Under the pieces are notes generated by a model. It had not been told where the DNA came from, searched no databases, and saw only the letters and a program-made list of their open reading frames with translations. The position numbers and the translations under genes were made by a program. Positions 33,353-43,946 of a stretch of DNA of 64,000 nucleotides are shown piece by piece. Within the stretch, counting starts at the first letter, position 1, and each line of letters starts with the position of its first letter. This stretch comes from Stomoxys calcitrans (Eukaryota; Arthropoda; Insecta; Diptera; Muscidae): contig NC_081554.1 of NCBI RefSeq assembly GCF_963082655.1, positions 38,648,354-38,712,353 on the forward strand, given 5' to 3'.

Positions 33353-33700
33353 TTGAGAACTGGCTTTCTGTCATAGAGTTAAATATACAGGGGTATGGTA
33401 ATGTTTAAGGTATAGCACTTTCAAAATATTTGTATTATTTTTACACCCACCACCATAAGATAGAGGGTATAGTCATTTCAACATATCGAAATATCCATTT
33501 CAGACCCAATAAAATATAAATCTTTCCGAACGATGTAAAATTCTAAGGATATTTAACCATGTCCGTGTGTCTGTCTGTCAGTGTTGAAATTTGGTACAGA
33601 TACGTACTGGCTTTGAGAACTGGCTTTCTCTCATAGAGTTAAAATATAGAGGGGTATGCTATTGTTTAAGGTATAGCAATTTCAAATTATTATTACTAGC
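33353..33700. repeat. Direct repeat (~88 bp) flanking a DINE fragment
   Basis: TTGAGAACTGGCTTTCT begins at 33353 and 33613 (offset 260). Both copies go on with CATAGAGTTAAA, GGGGTATG and GTTTAAGGTATAGCA. Between them lies the DINE right-end fragment at 33445-33600. Confidence 0.85.
33445..33600 (-). repeat. DINE-like right-end fragment, minus strand
   Basis: CACCCACCACCATAAGATAG, AGGGTATAG, CCATTTCAGACCCAATAAAA, CCATGTCCGTGTGTCTGTCT and GTCAGTGTTGAAATTTGGTA. This keeps the terminus, the promoter-like core and a short GTCY tract. Confidence 0.72.
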
Positions 33701-33714
33701 CCCCCAGGCACGCT

Positions 33715-34210
33715 CCGGTTTTCTTAATTGGTGCAAGAAGAACTCTCCCTCTTCTGTTCTCCTTAATATTTATATTACCTATACCAGGCCGAGGATAGAG
33801 TATAACTCTCATATATGTACTGCTCAATAGATACTCTCATGGCGTGTGTTCTGAGGATATTCGTCTTCTCATTTCTGACGTTAACATGATCACCAGGCAT
33901 ACAAGACTTGCCTCGAATTCACACCCGTTTGTAATTAATTGGCCAGTTGATCAAACCATGTATTAGAGAGAAAATTAATTTTTGCCCGAACCATACGTAT
34001 GTGGAATCGACTGCCGGCTAATATCTTTCCCACCAACATTGGCATTCAGAAATGTAAGACGAATATCAATACACAATACTCCCTCTTACCGCCCTCCAAT
34101 CCCTAACTGTCCTAACCCCCAACGCGATGCACTGCATTTGGAGGCAATATACCCTGAGTGTTGGTTACGAGAGTTCGGCGAGGCTCTATATTTGCTGAAA
34201 CAGCAGTAGT
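33715..34210 (+). pseudogene. Non-LTR retrotransposon C-terminal RT fragment
   Basis: Plus-strand peptides in shifting frames: LAPQARSGFLNWCKKNSPSS, VLLNIYITYTRPRIEYNSHI (the IYxxYxRPxxEYxSxxW motif past the RT thumb), then ARTIRMWNRLPANIFPTNIG (the RMWNSLPxxVF motif) and LREFGEALYLLKQQ. It is a different LINE family from the RNase H-bearing ones here, CR1-like in style. Stops and frame changes show decay. Confidence 0.72.
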
Positions 34211-34934
34211 CTGCTTTCCCATTTCCAGAAGCCACACATTGAAGCATTTCCGAGTATGTCTGCTGTCCGGTTTTAATCGCTTGGTACCACCTTCCTCAGA
34301 TTTGCGTGTTGTTGAGAAAAATTCCAGGACATTAATAACGCAGCAGTAGTTGGGCTTATTTATACCTACCGGTGCAATATCCCAGATTAATTATTACAGT
34401 GTACACAACTGTCAAAATACTTTGGAACCCTGGCAAGGAGGGTTGTTGGGACCTCCGTTCATTTTGGCAACGTAGCAGTGACTAATACAAATGTGACTGG
34501 TCAATTGAGAGCTGCCTGCCACTACGTGATAGTGACAGGCAGAAGAGTCATTCGTAGCATATGTGTTGTCCGAGCCGATGAGCAACCAATGAACGCCATA
34601 CAAATCGGAGCTCAACATACCAACCTATGCGGTACACATAGTTTTCTCAGACCGTCGCGAACTATTGGAGTTGTCGGCAGCTGACTGTAACTTATGGGGA
34701 CAAGAAGTCAAGGTCCCAGTGAAGTAAAGCACGGATAAAATATTGTCAATTGTTTAACTGCAAGAAATCAAATTTAAAGATATCTTCACCAAATATTTAT
34801 CCACCTTTTTTGACTTCATGGGCATCGGAATAACTTCCGCAGCTTCCGACTTTAAGCTATTCCAAAATTCTTGATGTCACAGTCTTTACAGAATCTTTAA
34901 ACATGATATTGTAGTTAATGATAAAGTCACAAGT
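34211..34934. other. Unassigned, with a short hairpin
   Basis: Possibly residual 3' sequence of the preceding LINE. A hairpin with 13-nt arms and a 5-nt loop lies at 34512-34542 (CTGCCTGCCACTA and TAGTGACAGGCAG, one wobble pair). Nothing else recognised. Confidence 0.4.
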
Positions 34935-36178
34935 TTGGGTTGCCCAAAAAGTAATTGCGGATTTTTTAAAAGAAAGTAAAAGCATTTTTAATAAAACTTA
35001 GAATGAACTTTATTCAAATATATAATTGCCATTTTGTTCGATAACCTTTTGCCATCTTCCTGGCAAATTTAGTATTCCATGCTCATAGAACTTTTGGCCT
35101 TTATCTGCAAAAAATTGAACCAAGTGCGAAAGTTTTACCATTTAAGGAGTTCTGCAAAGATCGAAATAAATGGTAGTCTGATGGTGCAAGGTCAGGGCTA
35201 TATGGTGGATGCATCAAAAGTTCCCAGCCAAGCTCACTCAGTTTTTGGCGAGTCACCAAAGATGTGTGCGGTCTAGCGTTGTCCTGGTGGAATATGACAC
35301 CTTTACGATTAACCAATTCTGGTCGCTTCTCCTTGATGGTTGTATTCAATTTGTCCAATTGTTGACAGTAAACATCCGAATTAATTGTTTGGTTCCTTGG
35401 AAGCAGCTCAAAATATACCACACCCTTCCAATCCCACCAAACAGACAGCATAACCTTCTTTTGGTGGATATCAGCCTTTGAGGTGGTTTGAGCTGGTTCA
35501 CCATGCTTGGACCATGATCGTTTTCGACTAACGTTGTTGTAAACAATCCATTTTTCAAAAAACGGATCGAATTCATTGCGTTTAAGGTGCATATCACAAG
35601 CATTGATTCGGTTTGTTAAATGAATTTCTTTCAATACATGTGGTACCCAAATATCAAGCTTTTTCACCAGTCCAAGACGTTTTATGTGATAATGAACGGT
35701 TGATTTTGGTATATTTAACTTCTCTCCTATCTCACGCTCAATTACATGACGATCCAATTCGATTAATGCTTTGATTTGGTCATCATCAACTTCATGTGGC
35801 CGACCTGAACGTGGCTCATCTTTAAGTGAAAAATCTCCAGAACGGAATTTGCGAAACCAATTTTGACACTGTCTTCCTTTTAAGGCTTTATCACCATACA
35901 CATCTCGTAACTTTTTAGCAACCTGCTGCGCGTTTTTTCCTTTATGGAAATAATAAAGTAAGATACGACGAAAATGCTCCTTTGTGGGCTCCATATTAAA
36001 ATTGACGCCAAACAAACAAATGTAAACAAAATTTCGCGCACTTTTTTTCTAAAGCAAGCTAAAAATAACAGCTGATAACTGACAGAAGAAAGAATGCAAT
36101 TACAGAGTCACAAGCCGTTGAAAAAATTTGTCAACGACGACTATATGAAAAATCCGCAATTACTTTTTGGGCAACCCA
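34935..36178 (-). mobile_element. Mariner transposon, nearly full length (1,244 bp)
   Basis: Terminal inverted repeats of about 30 bp start TTGGGTTGCCCAAAAAGTAA on the left and end CTTTTTGGGCAACCCA on the right. TA follows the right end; the left target base pair is altered (GT). One decayed transposase ORF fills the centre on the minus strand. The outer ~90 and ~130 bp match the three MITEs in this window, making this the likely type of their parent. Confidence 0.95.
35010..36015 (-). pseudogene. Mariner transposase with two deletions
   Basis: Tc1/mariner cut-and-paste transposase acting on the element's inverted repeats. The N-terminal region has MEPTKEHFRRILLYYF and KNAQQVAKKLRDVYG, then the linker GRQCQNWFRKFRSGDFSLKD with EPRSGRP, a second helix-turn-helix region (IGEKLNIPKSTVHYHIKRLG) and WVPHVL. 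The second and third catalytic acids are in FHQDNARPHTS and YSPDLAPSDYHLF, spaced as in DD34D mariners. The first should lie in a TGDEKW-type motif, but here the sequence jumps from FDPF to FEKWIVYNN. About eight codons including the first Asp are deleted in frame. A second deletion after NSLNGKTFA shifts the frame and ends the long ORF at 35101. The normal C-terminal tail (HLVQFFADKGQKFYEHGI and onward) is readable in another frame to a stop at 35010. The long ORF has 304 codons against about 345 normally. Catalytically dead by inference. Confidence 0.95.
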
Positions 36179-36182
36179 TAGA

Positions 36183-37127
36183 AACAAGTTCGGCCGGGTC
36201 AAATATTGGGTACCAACCACCATGGATTCAATCCCATGGCAGCCGGTTGTACGTACCGGGTTGACCCGATGAAGTTCTTCATCGGGAAGGGCTGCTGCCT
36301 CAGTGTATAACACACTGCTACAACAACAACCAACCACTATAGATTCAACTCAAAATTTACCTTTGTCAAATCAGTTAGCATTTGAATTATTTGGCAGCAA
36401 TTAATTCGGGAGTTAAGTGCGGCTTATATGGTCTCAAGAAGCCTTATCGTGGAATCGGAGGCCTACATTAGTTTTTAATGGTTGGAACATGTGTCGCAAG
36501 TCTGAGCAGAAGGTTTCTAGGAGCTAAAGAAGTCAAATCCAGGAATCGGTTTATATGGGCGCTCTATCAGTGTATTGGCCGATTCGGATCAGAAGTTGGA
36601 GGGCAAAACAGAAGTCTTTGTGGTAAATCAGGTGAATATTGAGGTTTCGAGGAGCTCAAGAAATCAAGTCCGGTGATATATTTAAATGGGGACTATATCA
36701 GAATATAGACCGATTAGGATCATACTGAGCGCAGATGTTGGAAGTCATAATAGAAGTTTTTTTGCGTCTGGGGACCCAAGAAGTCCAATCCAGAAATCGG
36801 TTTATGTAAGGGCTATATTAGTTATAGGCCGATCGAGACTACACTTGGTACAGATATTGGAAGTCAGAACACGAGTCTATGTGACATTTTTCAGCCAAAT
36901 CAGCTGAATATTGAGTCCGGCCATTTGGATCTTACTTAGCACGGATGTTGAAAAGTCAAGCCCTCTATGGACCCGAAAATGGGTCAAAAGTTTTTCGTTC
37001 GAACTCTATCGTAATTTGACAGACCGTCAGATGGACGGACGGACATGGCTAGATCGATTCAGAGTGTGTTTCGAGGTGTCACAAACAGAACGACTAGATT
37101 AGTATACCCCCTACTATGGCGGAGGAT
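36183..37127 (+). mobile_element. DINE-like element G, diverged
   Basis: Starts AACAAGTTCGGCCGGGTCAA (the usual AAAAGCGTGC is missing) and CCAACCACCATGGATTCA. Diverged monomers have GAGCTCAAGAAATCAAG and CAGATGTTGGAAGTCATAAT. Right end: ACCGTCAGATGGACGGACGG, ATGGCTAGATCGATTCAGAG, TAGTATACCCCCTACTATGG. It begins directly after the mariner's TA and contains a small retroposon at 36232. Confidence 0.75.
36232..36328 (+). mobile_element. Small retroposon (~97 bp) with CAA tail and target duplication
   Basis: The sequence GGCAGCCGGTTGTACGTACC, GGGTTGACCCGATGAAG, TTCTTCATCGGGAAGGGCTG, CAGTGTATAACACACTGCTA and a (CAA)n tail is flanked by near-identical 20-bp copies of DINE sequence at 36212-36231 and 36329-36348 (18 of 20 match). 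Inner palindromes (GGGTTGACCC; ATGAAGTTCTTCAT) are visible. This is a SINE-like element or a very short LINE 3' end inserted by target-primed reverse transcription. Confidence 0.85.
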
Positions 37128-37203
37128 AAAAAATAAACATGAAGAAGCGTACCTAAAAAACCTGCTTAAATCACGAAAATGAAAATATTAAGGTATTTCA
37201 AAA

Positions 37204-38345
37204 GAAAAAACAAGTAAAAGCATGCTAGGTTCGTGAGAGCGAATCTCATATGCAAATTTTGCCCCTGAACATTCTATAAAGGGGCAAACTTCTCACATAT
37301 TAATGAGTGCAGTGCGATTCAAGTTTAAGCTCAGTGATAAGGGGCCTACTTTTTATACTCGAGTCCGAACGGCGTGTCGCAGTGCGACACCTCTTTGGAG
37401 AGAAGTTTAACACGGCATAGTACCTCACAAATGTTGCCAGCATTAGGAGGGGAAAACCACCGCTGAAAATTTTCTCTGATGGTCTTGGCAGGATTCGAAC
37501 CCATGCGTTCAGCGTCATAGGCGGAAATGCTAACCTTTGCGCTACGGTGGGCGAATCTTTTATACCCTTCACTATGAATCACATTTGTCAACTTTTTTTG
37601 CCGATGAAGAGATAATGAATAAGAATTACTATGCTATTGGAGTAGAGCTGGCAAACTATAGATATTTGCAACATTCGATATTTCTAATAACAAATATTGA
37701 TAATATCGATACTATCGTTTATTTCCGATCAAAAACTGGAGATCGATTTTTATAGAACCAATATCAACGCATAGACGGAATAAAACTAAATTAATTGAAG
37801 TCAGTTGGAAGTCATGACTCATGAGAGAATTGTAGAATGTTTTAGCCCTATCGGATGCAAAATTGCGCCCTCTATAGGCGCAATGTATCTTAATCAAATA
37901 ACAAGTCCGCCCCCTAGGGGCTCAATAAGTAAAATCAGAAAATCGGTTTATATGGGAGATATATCAGGGACAGATTCAGGCGATTTTGGACACGTATATT
38001 GAAGGTCATAGATGTAGTCAAATTTCTGCCCAATCGGTTAAGAATTGTGAACTCTAGGGGCTCAAGAAATAAAATGGGAATATCGGCTTATATGGCAGCT
38101 ATATCGAAACATGAACCGCTATGACCCATTCACAATCCCAACCGACTTATAGGAAGTATTTAAGAAAAGTCTCAAGGACCTCCTACGATAGTTAGCCTGC
38201 TTTCCACAGGCAGACGAACGGACATGGCTAGATTGACTCAAAACGTCATGGCGGTTTTGAATATATGTACCTTTATGGGTTTTAGAACAATATTTCGATG
38301 TGTTATACATGGAAGGACGAAGTTTGTAGTGGGGGGGCATACACA
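37204..38345 (+). mobile_element. DINE-like element L, decayed and split by a SINE
   Basis: Begins AACAAGTAAAAGCATGCTAG and TTCGTGAGAGCGAA, then is interrupted at GCGAATCT by the SINE at 37247. It resumes at 37551 with TTTTATACCCTTCACTATGA. Monomers show GCGCCCTCTATAGGCGCAAT and AAATCGGTTTATATGGGAGA. Right end: CAGACGAACGGACATGGCTA, TATATGTACCTTTATGGGT, GGAAGGACGAAG. It ends in a GGGGGGG tract instead of the usual terminus. Confidence 0.72.
37247..37550 (-). mobile_element. SINE, minus strand, complete, with 8-bp target duplication
   Basis: Minus strand starts CCACCGTAGCGCAAAGGTTA, then GCATTTCCGCCTATGACGCT and an intact B box (GGTTCGAATCC). The whole body follows, ending GGGGCAAAATTTGCATATGA. 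The host DINE word GCGAATCT appears on both sides (37239-37246 and 37551-37558), which fixes the element ends. Confidence 0.92.
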
Positions 38346-40076
38346 TTACTGTATTTAATTATTTGAATTTTTTTTTGAAATTGTTATGAAATTTCTTCAA
38401 AATAATCGAGGGTTAGGCGTTGATTGGTTAATACAGATCTTTTAATATTTAAGTTATATTCCATTCAGGAGCCACAAATTTAAGTTTACAATTCAAAAGT
38501 TCCGTTGGGATATACATATTATATGCTTGAATGGGATATTTCAGCAAAATGGTATGCATTGTTAAATATTTCCTTTTCTACCCAGTCAAATCGTAGTTAT
38601 GGAAGAGAAAACCACAAAATGTTTAAATGTTTTTGCTACTGTGCCGTCATACCTTAAGCGAGTCCATCAGAAGATGCCGAAGAAACTTTGATGACACATG
38701 TTGTCTATGTCTACATTTTGTTGTCTGCTTATGTATTTTTGCCGACCGGAAGGGGGTTTTTCTAGTTTAATATGTCTTAACATTAGGGTGGATGGGCGAT
38801 AAAATATTCAATGAAAACAATTATTAATAAAATAATGAAATTTAAGTCCGTTGTAACTTAGATCATAGTATTTGGACCCAAAATCTTTAGATTTTGTGGC
38901 TTTTTTTTTTGAGTGGTTCATGTTTTTTTGACCTTATACATACCATCCTGTATTTGTTAACGGAGTATTTTGGCCTGTCAAAAACGTTTCACCCTTATGT
39001 CACTCTTCGGCTTTGCAACCCCAAATAATACCCCCATTGTTGCAGTGAACGCAACACGTTTCTATATTCTTCGGGCAAATCCTGCCACAAATGGAGTATG
39101 TTAACCAGAAGGTAGCAAATTCATTACAAGTCTTGGCATAACAAAAACGAGGAAAAGATCAAAGTTGCTATTTTGTGGTTTCAAATATTTAGCTTACACA
39201 TATATTGTCCATCTGTGGGCAGGAGAACAAAAGTATTCATAACAACTATTTGTCCATTGTAATAGTTTCGGTTGAATTTTCATAACTTGCTACGGAGAGT
39301 TATTATTTGATTTTTGTGAGCCACACTTAAGGAGGAATGAACATTGAAAACATTTCACTTCAAGATTAAATAATTTTTTGATTTAATTAAAATTTAACAT
39401 TAATAACTCCCATTTGAAATGAAACAGGAAATTTTTAACGATTTTTGTCGTTGCCTCCCAACATGGCCCTTGAAGTTGTTAATGATGGTGATTGACACAT
39501 CAGCAATCATTAATTATTTGCCCTATGGTTTGGCATTAAGGGCGCCACCTTCTTAACATTTTCAATCGCATCACAAATTTGTTCAATTTCACGGTGAGAA
39601 TCTCTTCTTTTTCAACTTTTCACAACTGTTCTCAGATGACTTGTCGAGTATCTGGGAATGCAACACCATTCATCTTTGTTTTACTAATTCGATCTGCTAC
39701 TCATGTGAATTTTCTGAAAAATATCTTCGCATTGGAAATACTTGTTCGACTAGGGAATTTTATTTCACGAAAATCACATCGTAGATGTTGTTTAAATTGG
39801 ATTTTGTTGTTCTTCCCCCTTTGATTGCTTTCATCTCGTGTAACATTTGTTCATCGATTTGCTTTTGAAGGTGTTTAATTAATCATTTATTAGCTTAAAG
39901 ATGTTGCTGGCATTTGCTTCTTACACTCTGTGTGGGGTATAAAGAAGATGTTGTAACGGCAACACCTTCATTTCATTTATATTGCCGAATGAATGTCTGG
40001 TTTATTTCAATGAGTTTTGTTGAAACTATAGTTCAGAACAGCTTTAAATATGGATGGTCCCCTTATCGAAATATTA
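38346..40076. other. Apparently single-copy DNA
   Basis: No repeat family, gene or RNA recognised. Open frames are short, the longest 81 codons at 39579 on the plus strand, without a domain. Confidence 0.45.
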
Positions 40077-41369
40077 ACAAGTAAAAGCGTGCTAAGTTCG
40101 GTCGGGCCGAATCTTTGATACCCTTCACCATGGATCGCATTTGTCGAGTTCTATGAACAGTATCTCTTTTTAGGCAAACAACGAACATTGAATAAGAACG
40201 ATTCGGACCGTAAATGAATGCTGAACATTGTAGAAGTCATTGTGCAATATTTCAGTTCATTCGGATAATAATTGCGCCTTGTAGGGGCTCCAGAAGCAAA
40301 ATCAGGAGATCGGTTTATATGGGAGCTGTATCAAGCTATTGATCGATTCAGATCATAAAAGACACGTATGTTGAAGGTCATGAGAGAAGCCGTTGTACAA
40401 AATTTCTGCCAAATCAGATGACAATTGCGCCGTCTAGAGGCTCAAGAAGTCAAGATCCCAGATCGGTTTATATGACAGCTATATCAGGTTATGTACCGAT
40501 TTGCGCCATACTTAGCACAGTTATTAGAAGTCAAAACAGAACATCTCCTGCAAAATTTCAGCCAAATCGGATGGCAATTGCGCCCTCTAGAGGCTCAAGA
40601 AGTCTAGATCCCAGATCGGTTTATATGGCAGCTATATCAGGTTATGTACCGATTTGCGCCATACTAAGCACAGTTATTGGAAGTCGTAACAAAACACCTA
40701 ATGCAAAATTACAGCCAAATCGGATAAGAATTGTGCACCCTAAAAGCTGAAGAAATCAAGACCCCAGATAGGTTTATATGGCAGCTATATAATCGGTCTA
40801 TAACCGATTTAGACCTTACTTGGCACAGATGTAGGAAGTGATACCAAAACACTACGTGGAAAGTTTCTGTCAAATCGGACCAGAATTGCGCCCTCTAGAA
40901 GCTCAAGAAGTCAAGACCCAATATCGGTTTATATGACAGCTATATCAGGTTATGGACCGATTTGAACCATACTTAGCACATTTGTTTGAAGTAATACCAA
41001 AACACCACGTGCAAAATTTCAGTGAAATCAGGCGAGAATTGCGCCATCTAGAGGCTCAAGAAGTCAAGACCCAAGATCGGTTTATATGATAGCTACATCA
41101 AAACATGGACCGATGTACCCCATTTACAATCCCAACCGACCTACACTAATAAGAAGTATTTGTGCAAAAATTCAAGCGGCTAGCTCTACTCCTTCGAAAG
41201 TTAGCGTGCTTTCGACAGACAGACGGACAGATATGGCTAGATCGACATAAAATGTCATGTCGATCAGGAATATATATACTTTATGGGGTCCTAGGCGAAT
41301 ATTTCGAGGAGTTACAAACAGAATGACGAAATTAGTGTACCCCCATCCTATGGTGGAGGGTATAAAAAT
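40077..41369 (+). mobile_element. DINE-like element I, complete ends
   Basis: Starts AACAAGTAAAAGCGTGCTAA, TTCGGTCGGGCCGAA (40097-40111, one mismatch in the palindrome), ATACCCTTCACCATGGATCG. Monomers: TAGAGGCTCAAGAAGTCAAG, GATCGGTTTATATGACAGCT, GGTTATGTACCGATTTGCGC. Right end: GACAGACAGACGGACAGATA, ATGGCTAGATCGACATAAAA, ATATATATACTTTATGGGGT and ATCCTATGGTGGAGGGTATA. Confidence 0.87.
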
Positions 41370-41534
41370 GCCATATATCAGTGATGGGTGAAATTATCTA
41401 AGCGAATTTCTGTTTGAACTCAAATCAGGAATTTAGATTTAGGTTCAAGTTTCTCAGAAATCCCCACAAACTGACCGGAACAATAAGGGACTTTAATGAG
41501 TGGTATTTCGGAGTTAAGTACAAATCTGATTGTT

Positions 41535-42265
41535 AAATTTGGAGTCGAAGGTCGAGGGGCCGTCAAACTCTAAAAAACTTGACGAGCCTTGAAGTAAACC
41601 GCATCGGAGCAATATGAGATTTAATTGAATGGTATTTGTGATCAGAGAACTAACCTGAACTCAGGTTTTGGGATAAAGTACCAGGTACCAAGTACCTCTT
41701 CAGTAAAAATGAACCAAGCGGATAGTTCAGAACAATATAGGCCACTGTAGCCCTGAGGTTAGCAGGTCCGCCTATGACGCGGAACGAATACTGGCGGGAA
41801 CATCAGAAGAAATTTTCGGCGGTGGTATCGCTCCACCCAATTAATTTCAAGAAAGGGAGGATGAAAGTTGTTGCTTACGCGGATAACGTCGTCATTAAGG
41901 TGGGTGGGTAAAATTTTGAACCAAAGGTCAAGGTGAAGTTTAACCCTAAAAACTTCACAAGTAAACCGCAACAGAGCAATATGAGACTTAATTGAATGGT
42001 ATTTGTGATCAGAGAACTAACCTGAACTCAGGGTTTGGGATAAAGTGCCAGGGGAGATCCCCTTCAGTAAAAATGGGCCAAGCGGATAGTTCGGAACAAT
42101 ATAGGGCACTGTAGCGCAGAGGTTAACATGTCCGCCTATGATGCGGAGCGAATACTGGCGGGAACATCAGAAGAAATTTTCAGCGGTGGTATCGCCCCAC
42201 CCAATCAATTTCAAGAAAGGCAGTGTGAAGGTTGTTGCTTACGCGGATAACGTCGTCATTATGAT
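41535..42265 (+). repeat. 365-bp tandem duplication joining a SINE head to RT sequence
   Basis: Words such as AATTGAATGGTATTTGTGAT, AGAGAACTAACCTGAACTCA and AGCGGATAGTTC repeat at an offset of 364-367 bp. Each copy contains a SINE head (41739-41842 and 42103-42207) with A box but no B box, followed by AAGAAAGG and GTTGTTGCTTACGCGGATAA, which encodes VVAYADN of a reverse transcriptase. Copy 2 is more regular (TAGCGCAGAGG) than copy 1 (TAGCCCTGAGG). Confidence 0.9.
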
Positions 42266-42567
42266 GGGTGATCGTTTCCACAATACTTCTACGGGAAGCT
42301 GACTTACTGGATAAGGGCCAACGGGCTTGGCTTAAACTCCAGAAAGACAAAATGGTACTTTTTACCAGCTGGAGAAAGCTGGGTGTTTTCAGGGGATTTG
42401 TTGGGTTGGGTTAAAACTACCGCTCTATTATGGAGGCCAAATACTTGGGGGGACTCTTGAGCCTAAACAAAGCTAGTGAGGGAACGTCGTGGCAAGAGCT
42501 AATAGGAAACTGAGGAATGCACTCAACTCCTGTCTCAACTCGATAGGTTAAAAGTTGGGGGCTTAGG
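42215..42567 (+). pseudogene. Non-LTR RT fragment, motif C and downstream, left half
   Basis: Reads VVAYADNVVIMMGDRF (the YADD catalytic motif as YADN), then ANGLGLNSRKTKWYF (GLxxNxxKT motif D/E), RPNTWG and, near the end, the words of the SWGLRP motif at the insertion site. The second catalytic Asp is Asn and stops occur, so it is dead. The gene continues at 43947 beyond a 1.4-kb inserted LINE. Confidence 0.75.
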
Positions 42568-43946
42568 TTAGGGTTTGGTTAGGTTTAAATGGTCGTCTGC
42601 CATCAGACTCACTTAGACGTTTTTGTACATTGTGATACCACAGGAACAGAAGAAGAAAAATGCCTTCTAGTTTCTACCGTTGAACCATCCAGATCGCCTT
42701 AAAAAGCCCAAAAACTTGCGAATGTTCAGATCCGTTAAATCAGACAGGTTTTCAAAGAAATGAGAACCTAAAGTGGAACTCATTCTGATTGCTAGTGTGG
42801 GACACACACACAGAAGCTGTTCTGTAGTCTACTATTCTTCGATGTCCTCACAGCTTCGTTGCCGGCAACCTTCAGTCTGTCAGCCTGTTTTCCCTATAGA
42901 CAGTGACCTGTCATGACGGACACAATGATTGAGACGTCTATTCTAGCCAGTGACAGCAAAGCAGTTGATCACTTCAAGTCTAGACTAGGCCACATAGTTT
43001 TGGAATGCTCGCAGTCCACTCTTTGTGACCATCTATCATTCGTTGTCCTTAGGGCCTGGACCTGAAAACTTAACCTTTTCGATTTGACCAGTTCTAGATC
43101 TTTAGAGTACACTCTAAAGCCCACCTGGTCGTTTAGTTTGGAACCATCCATATAGAAGTCTTTGTAACTTCTGTTACCAGGGATATCGTAGTTCCAATTG
43201 ATTCTATCAGAAATTGTGGTACAGTACTTTTTATCAAAAAGCGGGTGTAATCCACTCTGTCTGGAACATCTGATATTGTATCAAGGATACCACAGTGTCC
43301 GTTGCCGACACATGACCAATGAGAAAAGTTCCTTAACCACACTGCAGTGGTCGCTGCAATTTGGGTAGCCACAAGTCCAGAGGCATAAGATGTAACATTA
43401 AATTTAGTGCTTCAGATGGTGTCGTCCTCAGTGCGGCTGTGATGCACAAATAAGCCATCCTTTGGATCCGGTTAAGTATTGAGGAGTAGTTGGACTTTTG
43501 AAGCACCGTCCACCAGACCACAACACCATATAGCATAGATCTAAACTTTTCCCAATGGTTCTCTTGCAAGTATATAGGGCAATGGCAATGGCAAGAAAGG
43601 CCACTTCCACCATTTCAATTTCCTGTCCTGCAAAACAACCGGTGATACATCATCAGGGTCTAGCGACATAAAGGAGTCGAATCCTCTTATCGCCCAAAGG
43701 ATTTTCGGCTCACACACAATTTCCCTAATAACCAGTGGTCGATAAGGGATAGACGTGCAGAATTTGTGCCGAAATTTAATTTAATCCGCCTTTCTTCTGT
43801 TTAGCCGAGGGACCACTTCTGCAGTATTTTCTTCATGACTGAAACTAAAATAACGATGAAGCACAAAGAAGCTATGGTCATCCAACACATCCCAGTCGTA
43901 TATCTAGTACCTCCTGCCAGTTCCTGGTAATAAAGGTAGGTTTGGC
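42568..43946 (-). mobile_element. Jockey-like LINE, 5' truncated, with 16-bp target duplication
   Basis: AAGTTGGGGGCTTAGG is present exactly at 42552-42567 and 43947-43962, bracketing the element. Minus-strand content: RT end with YGVVVWWTVLQK, RIQRMAYLCITAALRTTPSE and LHLMPLDL (43600-43370); RNase H start MDGSKLNDQVGFRVYS (43151); MTGHCL and SCEDIEE (42920-42840), the zinc-knuckle tail, with many stops; and a 3' UTR ending AACCAAACCCTAACCTAA at 42568. It lacks the endonuclease and most of RT. Confidence 0.85.

Noticed and set aside
34512..34542. Hairpin as a terminator or miRNA precursor
   Set aside because: Only 13-bp arms with a 5-nt loop, too short for a pre-miRNA, and no supporting context.
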